DNA of 7,165 nt from an uncultured Altererythrobacter sp. (GCA_938009055.1 CALLIO010000185.1:1-7165); one strand, 5' to 3'; positions 1 through 6,130 are shown, counted from the first letter of the stretch. A program made the numbers and translations. The notes: generated by a model not told the origin, from the letters alone.

Positions 1-1
1 C

Positions 2-1033
2 GGCATTGGTCCTGAAGTGACAGAGCAGGCGCTGCGCGTGCTCGATGCTTTGGGTCTGCCGGATATCGAGCTGAGCCATGCGGATGTGGGCGGCATGGCC
101 TATCACAAGCATGGCCATCCACTGCCGCCTGAAACGCTGGAAGCTGCGCGCGCAGCCGATGCAATCCTGTTCGGCGCGGTGGGTGATCCGACATGCGACG
201 CGCTCGATCGGCATTTGCGGCCCGAACAAGCGATCCTTGGTCTGCGCAAGGAGCTGGGCCTGTTTGCCAATTTGCGTCCGGCAAAGATTTTCGAAGGGCT
301 GGAGCATCTCTCCCCCCTAAAGCCCGACATTGCGCGTGATCTGGATATGATGATCGTGCGCGAGCTGACGGGCGATGTGTATTTCGGTGACAAGGGCGAG
401 CGGCAAACCAATGCTGGCGAGCGCGAAGGGTGGGACATGATGTCTTACTCAGCGCCCGAAGTGCGGCGGATTGCCGCCGTTGCCTTTGGCGCGGCCAAAG
501 TGTCGCAAGGGCGCCTCACCAGCGTGGACAAGGCCAATGTGCTCGAAACCAGTCAGGTTTGGCGCGACATTGTGGTCGAAGAGGCAGCGGGCCATCCCGA
601 TATCACGCTCGATCATATGTATGTCGATAATGCCGCCATGCAGGTCATTTCCAATCCTGCGCAGTTTGATGTGATCCTGACCGGCAATTTGTTCGGCGAT
701 ATTCTGTCTGACCTTGCCAGCGCTGCGGTCGGTTCGATTGGGCTCTTGCCCAGCGCATCAATGGGCGAGCGGCAAAGCGCGCATGGCACCTTTGGTCTTT
801 ACGAACCGATCCACGGTTCAGCGCCCGATATTGCGGGCAAGGGGATTGCCAATCCGATGGCGACGAACCTTTCGCTCGCCATGTTGCTACGCCATTCGCT
901 TGGCCTTGAGGATGAGGCCAAGCGGGTCGAGGCGGCTGTTACCCGCGCCTTGGCTGACGGGTTTAGAGGCGGTGATCTGGGCGGGACGCATGGCTGCAAA
1001 GCGATTGGCGATGCTGTGGTGGAGCGGATCTAG
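2..1033 (+). CDS. leuB: 3-isopropylmalate dehydrogenase, 5'-truncated
   Basis: This cytoplasmic enzyme of leucine biosynthesis oxidises and decarboxylates (2R,3S)-3-isopropylmalate to 2-oxoisocaproate, using NAD+ and Mg2+ or Mn2+. The reading frame is open from base 2 and begins inside the N-terminal GDGIGPEV-type motif (GIGPEV visible), so only about ten residues and the start codon lie outside the window. Of 343 visible residues, RELTGDVYFG (about 120-129) is the substrate-binding segment and VDKANVLE (175-182) carries the catalytic Lys177. The metal-binding aspartates are Asp209 (YVDN) and Asp233 and Asp237 (GDILSD). The spacings from the Lys to the first Asp (32) and between the Asps (24 and 4) match those of the Thermus enzyme as I recall it. 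GLYEPIHGSAPDIAGKGIAN (265-284) is the C-terminal dinucleotide-binding signature of the family. Full length would be about 355 residues, normal for LeuB. It ends 3 bases before the glycosyltransferase gene, which suggests cotranscription. Confidence 0.97.
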   Translation, partial: GIGPEVTEQALRVLDALGLPDIELSHADVGGMAYHKHGHPLPPETLEAARAADAILFGAVGDPTCDALDRHLRPEQAILGLRKELGLFANLRPAKIFEGLEHLSPLKPDIARDLDMMIVRELTGDVYFGDKGERQTNAGEREGWDMMSYSAPEVRRIAAVAFGAAKVSQGRLTSVDKANVLETSQVWRDIVVEEAAGHPDITLDHMYVDNAAMQVISNPAQFDVILTGNLFGDILSDLASAAVGSIGLLPSASMGERQSAHGTFGLYEPIHGSAPDIAGKGIANPMATNLSLAMLLRHSLGLEDEAKRVEAAVTRALADGFRGGDLGGTHGCKAIGDAVVERI

Positions 1034-1036
1034 CCT

Positions 1037-2137
1037 ATGTCGGCGGCTCCTTTAGAGCTGGCGATTATCCTGCCAACGCTGAACGAACGCGGGAACCTTG
1101 CGCCCTTGATGGAGCGCATTGCCGCCAGTCTGGGCGAAACCGGCTGGGAAGTGCTGGTGGTGGACGACAATTCTGCTGATGGCACGGCGGATGAAGCGCG
1201 CGCATTGGCGCGGGGCGACAACCGCATTCGGGTGATCCAGCGCATCGGGCGGCGCGGTCTGGCCAGCGCTGCGATCGAGGGGTTTTGCGCAACTGCTGCG
1301 CCATTCTCGGCAGTGATGGATGCCGATCACCAGCATGATCCTGCGCTCCTCCCGCAAATGCTTGAAAGCTTGAAAGCGGGTGAGGCTGACGTCGCGATTG
1401 CTTCGCGCTTTGCGGACGGGGCGAGTACCAAGGATTGGGCCGACCCCGAGCGCGAGCGGCTATCAGGGCTTGCCAATTCACTTGCGCGGCGACTGACCGG
1501 GGTTGAGCTGACCGATCCGATGAGCGGCTATTTCATGTTGCGCAGCGATATTGCCCGCGCGCTTGTGCCGCGCCTGTCCGGCATTGGTTTCAAGATCCTG
1601 CTCGATCTGCTTTCCGCAGCCGATGGGCCGATGCGGGTGCGCGAATTTCCTTTGAATTTTGCCGCGCGGCGCGAAGGCGAGAGCAAGCTTGATCGCGCGA
1701 TTGCGTTCGACTTTCTTGCCGGACTTTATGACAAGACGTTTGGGCGGCTGATCCCGACCCGCTTTGCATTGTTTGGCACGGTCGGCGCAGCGGGGGTGAT
1801 CGTCCATATGGCGGTGCTTGCCCTTGTGTTGTTCTGGTTCGGCGAAGGGTTTGTCTATGGCCAAGCCGCCGCCGTGATTGTCGCGATGAGTTTTAACTTC
1901 ATTCTCAACAATGCGCTCACCTATCGCGATCAGCGGCTGCGAGGAGCGGCGACCATGCTGCGGGGGTGGCTGGGGTTTTGCCTGACCTGTTCGGTAGGCG
2001 CGCTGGCGAATATCGCGGTCGCATCCTTGCTTGAAAGCTATGGTGCGTTCTGGATGCTCGCCGCGCTGTCAGGCATTCTGGTCGGATCGGTGTGGAATTA
2101 TGCGCTCTCCAGCCGCTTTGTCTGGGGGCGCTATTGA
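1037..2137 (+). CDS. Glycosyltransferase family 2 (DPM1-like) fused to GtrA membrane domain
   Basis: This 366-residue protein probably transfers a sugar from a nucleotide donor to a polyprenyl phosphate at the inner face of the cytoplasmic membrane. Residues 7 to about 225 form a GT-A fold: PTLNERGN (13-20), VVDDNSADGT (41-50) for the nucleotide, and the DAD metal motif in MDADHQHDP (94-102). SGYF and FKILLDLL, typical of dolichol-phosphate-mannose synthase-like proteins, follow. From about 243 to 363 is a GtrA-type domain with about four hydrophobic segments and two related motifs, NFILNNALTYRD (287-298) and WNYALSSRFVW (353-363). GtrA domains are thought to anchor or help move the lipid-linked sugar across the membrane. 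The ATG is 3 bases after the leuB stop. A GGAG at 1021-1024, inside leuB, is 12 bases upstream, rather far for a ribosome site, so translational coupling is likely. The sugar (mannose, glucose or other) cannot be told from sequence. Confidence 0.93.
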   Translation: MSAAPLELAIILPTLNERGNLAPLMERIAASLGETGWEVLVVDDNSADGTADEARALARGDNRIRVIQRIGRRGLASAAIEGFCATAAPFSAVMDADHQHDPALLPQMLESLKAGEADVAIASRFADGASTKDWADPERERLSGLANSLARRLTGVELTDPMSGYFMLRSDIARALVPRLSGIGFKILLDLLSAADGPMRVREFPLNFAARREGESKLDRAIAFDFLAGLYDKTFGRLIPTRFALFGTVGAAGVIVHMAVLALVLFWFGEGFVYGQAAAVIVAMSFNFILNNALTYRDQRLRGAATMLRGWLGFCLTCSVGALANIAVASLLESYGAFWMLAALSGILVGSVWNYALSSRFVWGRY

Positions 2138-2139
2138 GC

Positions 2140-2155
2140 GCTGGCTAGACCCAGC
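2140..2155. other. Short hairpin across convergent junction
   Basis: GCTGG (2140-2144) and CCAGC (2151-2155) form a perfect 5-bp stem with a 6-base loop. It sits in the 7-base gap between the GT2-GtrA stop and the PMT stop, and its loop holds the PMT stop codon. It could slow or end transcription in both directions. There is no clear run of T after the stem on either strand, so calling it an intrinsic terminator would be speculative. Confidence 0.25.
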
Positions 2156-3446
2156 CTTCGATCCAAGCCCAGTATAAAAAGCTGTCCTCTGCCCCCAATG
2201 GTGCAGCGGTCAGGATCGGGTAGAAATAGACAAACAGCAGGATGATGATCGCAAGGGCAAGCAGCACCATGCCGCGTTCGCCCAAGGACCAAACACGCTC
2301 CATCGCCAGGGCCAGCGCTGCCAGCAAGAACGTGCTGGGCAGGAAATAATGGTAGTAAAACTGGACAGATTTTTCAGCGAACAGCCACAGGCCAAACGAA
2401 ACAGCAAAGCCGGTGAATGCCGCCAGCGCAGTCCAATTGCGTTCTCTCACCCCGCTATAAGCGCACCAGATCAGCGCGGGTAGGCCGAGCAGCATCGAAA
2501 GCGGATTGCCGATCAACAACACGCCGCGCTGTGCACCGTCGGCAACCTCGTAAAGATACCAAATCCCGCGCAAATTCACGAGCCATTGCGGCCACGTGCT
2601 TTGATAGGGATGCGGCTGGACCACTTGGGCTTGCAGATCGAGCATGTCGTGATGCAGCGCGATCAGACCATTGGCAGCAAGCGGGCTGTCTTGGAATAGC
2701 AAGGCTGGAAGGAATGTCGCGGCATAAGTCGCAAGTGGCACAATGCCGAGCAGTATGAACGCTTGGACCAAGGAAACGCCGGGAATGGGAGCAGCGCGCT
2801 TGGCCGTCAGAAAACTCTTGCCGCTGGCAACTACCCTCGCAGCGAAGAAAGCAAGGCCGGGCAGAACGGCAATAGGAATGGCGTTCCATTTCGATGCCAT
2901 CGCCGCGCCCAGTGCAATCCCGCAAAAGAGCAAATGCTTGATAGCTCGTTCGGGCCGTCTCACAGCGGCTGCGAATTGCCACGCTGCGATCGCGCTTGCC
3001 GCCATCATAAATATGTCGAGCATGGCGAGGCGGGTGTGGATCAGCAGCAAAAATCCGGTTGCTGCCAAGATGCCGAAGAACACTGTCGCCAGCGCGTTGA
3101 GCGAGCCAAGCCACATGGCGCGTTGCATGGCAAAGAAGGCGAGAACGCCCGCGACAAACGGCATGATGCGCCAGCCAAATGCGTTGTCGCCAAAGATCGC
3201 AATGCCCACAGCGATGAGATGTTTTCCCAATAAGGGATGCTCGCGATTGGGATAGGCCGCACCCTCCAACAGCGCCTTGGCAGCGGGCACATAATGGATC
3301 TCGTCGAAATACATATGCGACGGGATCGTCAGCCGAAACAGGCACATAAAGGCAAACACGGCAGTCATCGCCGCGGTCAACCTGATGGGATCATTGTGAT
3401 GGGTAGGCGCCTGAAGCATGCGCGAGCCGCTTAGAACGCGTGGCAT
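2145..3446 (-). CDS. PMT-family (GT39) phospholipid-carrier-dependent glycosyltransferase
   Basis: This multipass inner-membrane protein (433 residues from the chosen start) belongs to the dolichyl-phosphate-mannose-protein mannosyltransferase group, which moves a sugar from a polyprenyl phosphate to a protein or other acceptor outside the cytoplasmic membrane. After the first hydrophobic segment (about 22-40), YFDEIHY holds the Asp48-Glu49 pair typical of the first periplasmic loop, then REHPLLGK (68-75), TRLAMLD (138-144) and GIALGAAMASKWNAI (177-190), the hallmark of PMT proteins. FYYHYFL occurs near the C-terminus. About ten hydrophobic segments are visible. The frame is open up to a TTG at 3506. 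ATG 3446 is preferred because GAGGAA lies directly upstream, although the spacing is short; ATG 3419 (424 residues) is a fair alternative. It converges on the GT2-GtrA gene 7 bases away, whose product could make its lipid-linked donor. The acceptor is unknown; a protein O-mannosyltransferase or a lipid-modifying enzyme are both possible. Confidence 0.9.
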   Translation of the reverse strand: MPRVLSGSRMLQAPTHHNDPIRLTAAMTAVFAFMCLFRLTIPSHMYFDEIHYVPAAKALLEGAAYPNREHPLLGKHLIAVGIAIFGDNAFGWRIMPFVAGVLAFFAMQRAMWLGSLNALATVFFGILAATGFLLLIHTRLAMLDIFMMAASAIAAWQFAAAVRRPERAIKHLLFCGIALGAAMASKWNAIPIAVLPGLAFFAARVVASGKSFLTAKRAAPIPGVSLVQAFILLGIVPLATYAATFLPALLFQDSPLAANGLIALHHDMLDLQAQVVQPHPYQSTWPQWLVNLRGIWYLYEVADGAQRGVLLIGNPLSMLLGLPALIWCAYSGVRERNWTALAAFTGFAVSFGLWLFAEKSVQFYYHYFLPSTFLLAALALAMERVWSLGERGMVLLALAIIILLFVYFYPILTAAPLGAEDSFLYWAWIEGWV

Positions 3447-3519
3447 TTCCTCGCAAGTGCCGAGATAGAGCCATTGATATGTTAATACGGGCAAATACCC
3501 AAGCAAATATCCATAGCAA

Positions 3520-3538
3520 AGGCCTCTTCATAAGGCCT
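3520..3538. repeat. Inverted repeat (AGGCCT arms) in leader of small zinc-ribbon gene
   Basis: AGGCCT at 3520-3525 and again at 3533-3538 form a perfect 6-bp stem with a 7-base loop (CTTCATA). Each arm is itself a palindrome, so the pair is both a direct and an inverted repeat. It lies 31 bases before the ATG of the small gene at 3570, in the 123-base gap between divergent genes. It could be a leader hairpin or a binding site for a dimeric regulator. The function is not shown by the sequence. Confidence 0.35.
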
Positions 3539-3569
3539 GTTTCGGGGAGCATGGAGCAAAGGAACTTCC

Positions 3570-3785
3570 ATGTTTTTGGAAGCTACATGCTTTATTTCAG
3601 GTCACCGGATCGCAAAGGATCGCGTGTGGCATGACGGGCATAATTTCCGCACCGATTGCAAGCGGTGCGGCACTGCCATGATACGCCGCATGAACGGCTG
3701 GCAGCCTTACATGTCTTCATCCGATACTGACGAAGGGTGCTTGGCGCCCCCAAGCGAGCGCGCGCTCGAAGAAGAGCTTAGCTAG
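3570..3785 (+). CDS. Small putative zinc-ribbon protein
   Basis: This 71-residue soluble protein is of unknown function. Cys7 and His12 (CFISGH) are followed after a basic and aromatic stretch by Cys30 and Cys33 (CKRCG), the spacing of a minimal one-zinc ribbon. The aromatic and basic residues between them (W20, H21, H24, F26, R27) and the RRMNGWQPY that follows look conserved in type. The tail (about 48-71) is acidic and polar and probably disordered. The layout recalls short zinc-ribbon proteins such as DUF1660, but I cannot confirm membership. AAGGA at 3558-3562, 7 bases before the ATG, is a good ribosome site and supports a real gene. The gene diverges from the PMT gene. Its last 8 bases overlap the end of the opposing membrane-protein gene, so the two stop codons interlock. 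DNA, RNA or protein binding are all possible roles. Confidence 0.72.
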   Translation: MFLEATCFISGHRIAKDRVWHDGHNFRTDCKRCGTAMIRRMNGWQPYMSSSDTDEGCLAPPSERALEEELS

Positions 3786-4188
3786 GTACTTTCGCCTCTG
3801 CCTCGCTTGCAGCGGCGCGTTCCAGCCAGAACAGGCGTGCGGCCATGGCGAGCAATCCGATGCTGGCAGTGGTGATGATGAACAGCGTCCAAAGCGGAAC
3901 ATTCATGCCCATTTTGCGCGCCCTTGGGGCGATCAAGAACAACGCCAGCCCCACTGCCATCAACAGATCCCACCAGACCTGCACTCCCCACAGATTGCTC
4001 GTTTGATTGACCCACAAAGGCATCACGCCTTCTGAATAGATCGTCACAGCAGTAAAGGCAGCAAAACCGGCCGCCAGGCCCGCGGCGATACTGGCTTGGC
4101 CGATGGTCTGCTTGGCGATGAGGATATGCAAAACCGCCATGGTAACGGCGAGCGCGCCGATAATGGCGAGCAATTCATAGGCTGACAT
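3778..4188 (-). CDS. Conserved-looking four-helix membrane protein, unknown function
   Basis: This 136-residue integral membrane protein has four predicted hydrophobic helices at about 4-25, 30-52, 66-88 and 96-118, and a short charged tail rich in Glu and Ala. No signal peptide or catalytic motif is seen. The most distinctive part is the loop and third helix, NQTSNLWGVQVWWDLL (61-76), followed by a basic turn (PRARKMG, 88-94). I do not recognise a characterised family. The frame stays open to 4419, but the added 77 residues run into metZ and are basic and low in complexity. ATG 4188 is chosen because GGGAGAG lies about 5 bases upstream and the hydrophobic helix begins there. The stop at 3778-3780 lies inside the end of the small zinc-ribbon gene. 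It is divergent from metZ, with 109 bases between the two starts, so the two may share a control region. Confidence 0.8.
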   Translation of the reverse strand: MSAYELLAIIGALAVTMAVLHILIAKQTIGQASIAAGLAAGFAAFTAVTIYSEGVMPLWVNQTSNLWGVQVWWDLLMAVGLALFLIAPRARKMGMNVPLWTLFIITTASIGLLAMAARLFWLERAAASEAEAKVPS

Positions 4189-4200
4189 TGGTCTCTCCCT

Positions 4201-4213
4201 TGCTTGGCAAGCA
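4201..4213. promoter_or_regulatory. 13-base inverted repeat between divergent starts
   Basis: TGCTTG and CAAGCA flank a single G, giving a perfect inverted repeat 13 bases upstream of the membrane-protein ATG and 85 bases upstream of metZ. A regulator dimer could bind here, but no family is implied. A second perfect palindrome, GCCTTAAGGC, occurs at 4278-4287, just before the metZ start. Chance occurrence of such short repeats is possible. Confidence 0.3.
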
Positions 4214-4297
4214 GCGCTAGCCGAGCGCAGACTATTTGTCTCCCCTTGCGCGCAATGCTTGCCGCTTGGCCTTGCCAGCCTTAAGGCGATCCCTGCT

Positions 4298-5515
4298 ATG
4301 AAGAAGACCACCGGAACCGACCGCAATATTACGCGCCAATGGCGGCCTGCAACGCGCGCTGTGCGCGGGGGCACTTGGCGCAGCGAGCATGGCGAGACGA
4401 GCGAGGCGCTGTTCCTCACCTCCGGCTATACTTACGATGACGCGCAAACGGTGGCCGACCGGTTTGCCGGCGATGCACAAGGCATGACTTATTCGCGGCT
4501 ACAGAACCCGACCGTTGCGATGTTGGAAGAACGCATTGCTTTGATGGAGGGCGCTGAGGCTTGCCGTGCGCAGGCAAGCGGAATGGCGGCGATGACCGCT
4601 GCGCTGTTGTCTCAGCTTTCAGCAGGCGATCACTGCGTTGCGGCGAAAGCGGCCTTTGGATCGTGCCGCTGGTTGATAGACAATCTGCTCCCGCGCTTCG
4701 GGATCGAGACAACGGTGGTGGACGCAGCCGACAATGCGGCGTGGGAAGCGGCGATAAAGCCCAACACGCGCGTCTTTTTCTTCGAAAGTCCGGCCAATCC
4801 GACGCTCGAGCTGGTCGATCTCAATCATGTCTGCGATCTGGCCAAGGCGCATGGCATCACCACCGTGGTCGATAATGCCTTTGCCTCGCCCGCATTGCAG
4901 CGTCCGATGGAATTTGGCGCGGATGTGGTGGCTTACTCCGCGACGAAATTGATGGACGGGCAGGGCCGCGTTCTGGCTGGCGCGATTTGCGGAAGTGAGG
5001 AATGGATCACAGAGACTTTGATGCCGTTCCAGCGCAACACGGGGCCGACATTGGCGCCGTTTAACGCTTGGGTTGTGCTGAAAGGTCTGGAGACGCTTTC
5101 GATGCGGGCCCATACGCAAAGCCGCAGCGCTGTGACGCTTGGCGAGTTTCTCGAACCGCGTATCGCGAAAGCGGGTGGACGCATGCTGCACCCCGGATTG
5201 GCGAGCCATCCGCAGCACAATTTGGCGCAAGCGCAAATGGAAGCGACAGGGCCGATCTTCGCCTTTGACGTGGAAACGCGTGAGCGTGCTTTTGCTGTGC
5301 TCGATGCGCTGGAGCTGGTCGATATTTCCAACAATATTGGCGATAGCCGCAGCCTGATGTGCCATCCGGCCTCGACCACACATGCCGGCGTTTCCGAAGA
5401 AGCGCGTGCCGATATGGGCGTGACCGAGGGGTTGTTGCGGATCAACGTAGGCTTGGAAGATGTGCTCGATTTGCAAGAGGATCTGGACAGCGCCTTGGGC
5501 GCAGCAGGGATCTAG
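4298..5515 (+). CDS. metZ: O-succinylhomoserine sulfhydrylase
   Basis: This cytoplasmic PLP enzyme condenses an activated homoserine ester, probably O-succinylhomoserine, with sulfide to give homocysteine, the direct sulfhydrylation route to methionine. It has 405 residues, normal for the Cys/Met-metabolism PLP family. YSRLQNPT (65-72) contains the Tyr-Ser-Arg that reaches the partner subunit's phosphate. SGMAA (95-99) is the phosphate loop, DNAFASP (192-198) holds the Asp that pairs with the pyridine nitrogen, and YSATKLMDG (213-221) holds Lys217, the Schiff-base lysine. The C-terminal domain has HPASTTHAG and LRINVGLED. MetZ is favoured over MetB or MetC from the overall sequence, without alignment; acetyl- versus succinyl-homoserine use cannot be settled. 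The ATG at 4298 is chosen over an upstream TTG at 4259; AAGG at 4283-4286 is the only ribosome-site candidate, 11 bases away. It converges on the next gene with stops sharing CTAG. Confidence 0.92.
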   Translation: MKKTTGTDRNITRQWRPATRAVRGGTWRSEHGETSEALFLTSGYTYDDAQTVADRFAGDAQGMTYSRLQNPTVAMLEERIALMEGAEACRAQASGMAAMTAALLSQLSAGDHCVAAKAAFGSCRWLIDNLLPRFGIETTVVDAADNAAWEAAIKPNTRVFFFESPANPTLELVDLNHVCDLAKAHGITTVVDNAFASPALQRPMEFGADVVAYSATKLMDGQGRVLAGAICGSEEWITETLMPFQRNTGPTLAPFNAWVVLKGLETLSMRAHTQSRSAVTLGEFLEPRIAKAGGRMLHPGLASHPQHNLAQAQMEATGPIFAFDVETRERAFAVLDALELVDISNNIGDSRSLMCHPASTTHAGVSEEARADMGVTEGLLRINVGLEDVLDLQEDLDSALGAAGI

Positions 5516-5907
5516 CAGCGCGCTTTAACCAATTCGCCCAGCGCAATCGCCGCCATCCACGCGCGGCCCGGCTCGTCATTATCCGTCACGGCGCTGATTG
5601 CGGTGCGGTCGCCGGTTACAATCGCATCGAGCATCAGTGCCTCGTCGCGAGTCATGCGCGGGGTGCAGCAGGTCGCGATATGGATGCTGCGCTTGGAGAT
5701 GAGCGCGGTTTCATGCAGCAGGCATCGCGCCAATCCCAAAGCCTCGCGGAAATCCACGCCGAACATGGACATGGCCAGCTGGGTGGCACGTGCATCGCGT
5801 AAGCCGCAAATCGCCATCCGGCGCAGCATCACCAGCAGGCTTCGCTGTGCGGAGTTAGAGGGCAGCGGCACGGGCAATAGCGATTGAAGGCGGGAACATT
5901 CTGACAC
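5512..5907 (-). CDS. Uncharacterised Cys-containing protein under a putative Fur-controlled promoter
   Basis: This is a 131-residue predicted cytoplasmic protein. No enzyme motif or signal peptide is seen. It has six cysteines: C4, C34, C62, the pair C80-C81 and the last residue C131. The best-defined stretch is IATCCTPRMTRDEALMLDAI (77-96); the middle is rich in Leu, Ala and Arg and probably helical. From memory it resembles DUF6628, a small family seen in Sphingomonadales, but this is not checked. The start is taken as GTG 5907 because AAGGAG (5915-5920) lies 7 bases upstream. The in-frame ATG at 5931 overlaps the likely -10 element and so should not be in the mRNA. A Fur-box match overlies the promoter, so expression is predicted to rise when iron is scarce. 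The stop shares CTAG with the opposing metZ stop. A role in metal or redox handling is a guess from the cysteines and control. Confidence 0.78.
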   Translation of the reverse strand: MSECSRLQSLLPVPLPSNSAQRSLLVMLRRMAICGLRDARATQLAMSMFGVDFREALGLARCLLHETALISKRSIHIATCCTPRMTRDEALMLDAIVTGDRTAISAVTDNDEPGRAWMAAIALGELVKARC

Positions 5908-5914
5908 GGCGAGT

Positions 5915-5920
5915 CTCCTT
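5915..5920 (-). promoter_or_regulatory. Ribosome binding site that fixes the GTG start
   Basis: On the minus strand this reads AAGGAG, a near-perfect match to the anti-Shine-Dalgarno, 7 bases before the GTG at 5907-5905. It lies downstream of the in-frame ATG at 5931, which has no such site, and so decides the start of the 131-residue gene. Confidence 0.75.
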
Positions 5921-5929
5921 ATGTCACCC

Positions 5930-5957
5930 ATAATACGATAATGATAATCAATCGCAA
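5930..5957 (-). promoter_or_regulatory. Sigma-70-like promoter of the Cys-containing gene
   Basis: On the minus strand, TTGCGA (5957-5952; 4 of 6 against TTGACA) is followed after 16 bases by TATTAT (5935-5930; 5 of 6 against TATAAT). Transcription would begin near 5923, leaving a leader of about 16 bases that contains the AAGGAG site. An alternative -35, TTGACT at 5975-5970, has no good -10 at 17 bases. Confidence 0.6.
5937..5955. promoter_or_regulatory. Fur box (iron-responsive operator)
   Basis: The plus strand reads GATAATGATAATCAATCGC. Against the classical Fur box GATAATGATAATCATTATC, the first 14 bases are identical and 16 of 19 match overall. The site covers the spacer and most of the -35 of the minus-strand promoter, the usual place for Fur-Fe2+ repression. 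The SulP start is more than 200 bases away on the other side, so the main target is the 131-residue gene. Fur-family proteins in alphaproteobacteria vary in specificity, so the protein that binds is inferred. Confidence 0.65.
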
Positions 5958-5972
5958 TAAAGAATGTTGAGT

Positions 5973-5998
5973 CAAGGCAAGCCTTGCACAACTTGTGC
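5973..5998. repeat. Two abutting perfect inverted repeats
   Basis: CAAGG-CAAG-CCTTG (5973-5986; 6-bp arms CAAGGC and GCCTTG around AA) is followed at once by GCACAA-C-TTGTGC (5986-5998; 6-bp arms around one base), the two sharing one G. They lie just upstream of the Fur-type promoter, in the region between divergent genes. They could be operators for a second regulator or a small structured element. No gene is seen in 5932-6165. Confidence 0.4.
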
Positions 5999-6130
5999 GT
6001 TCTGGGCCTGCAATCCCTGCGCAAATTCTCCCCGTATTGCCGCCAAAGTGGAGGGTAATGGGCGGGCTGCCGGTTGTGCATCGCAGCAAAGGGGCCTAGC
6101 GGGACACAACTTAACGATATTTCAGCGCGG

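Noticed and set aside
2455..3345. 296-codon open frame on the minus strand within the PMT gene
   Set aside because: It overlaps the clear PMT frame on the same strand in another phase, has a composition rich in Arg, Cys and Ser typical of out-of-frame translation, and shows no domain.
3447..3506. TTG 3506 as start of the PMT protein
   Set aside because: The added 20 residues form a short hydrophobic stretch not expected before the normal N-terminus, and TTG lacks a ribosome site; ATG 3446 or 3419 is better.
3440..3634. 64-codon plus-strand frame
   Set aside because: It overlaps both the PMT start and the better-supported zinc-ribbon gene, and shows no domain.
4214..4297. SAM-type riboswitch before metZ
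   Set aside because: Alphaproteobacterial methionine genes often have SAM-II or related elements, but I could not find a matching core or pseudoknot pairing here. A covariance-model search would settle it.
4189..4419. N-terminal extension of the membrane protein
   Set aside because: The extra 77 residues run antisense into metZ, while ATG 4188 has a good ribosome site and starts right at the first helix.
4619..5476. 285-codon open frame antisense to metZ
   Set aside because: It lies wholly inside metZ, whose motifs are intact; the antisense product has no recognisable features.
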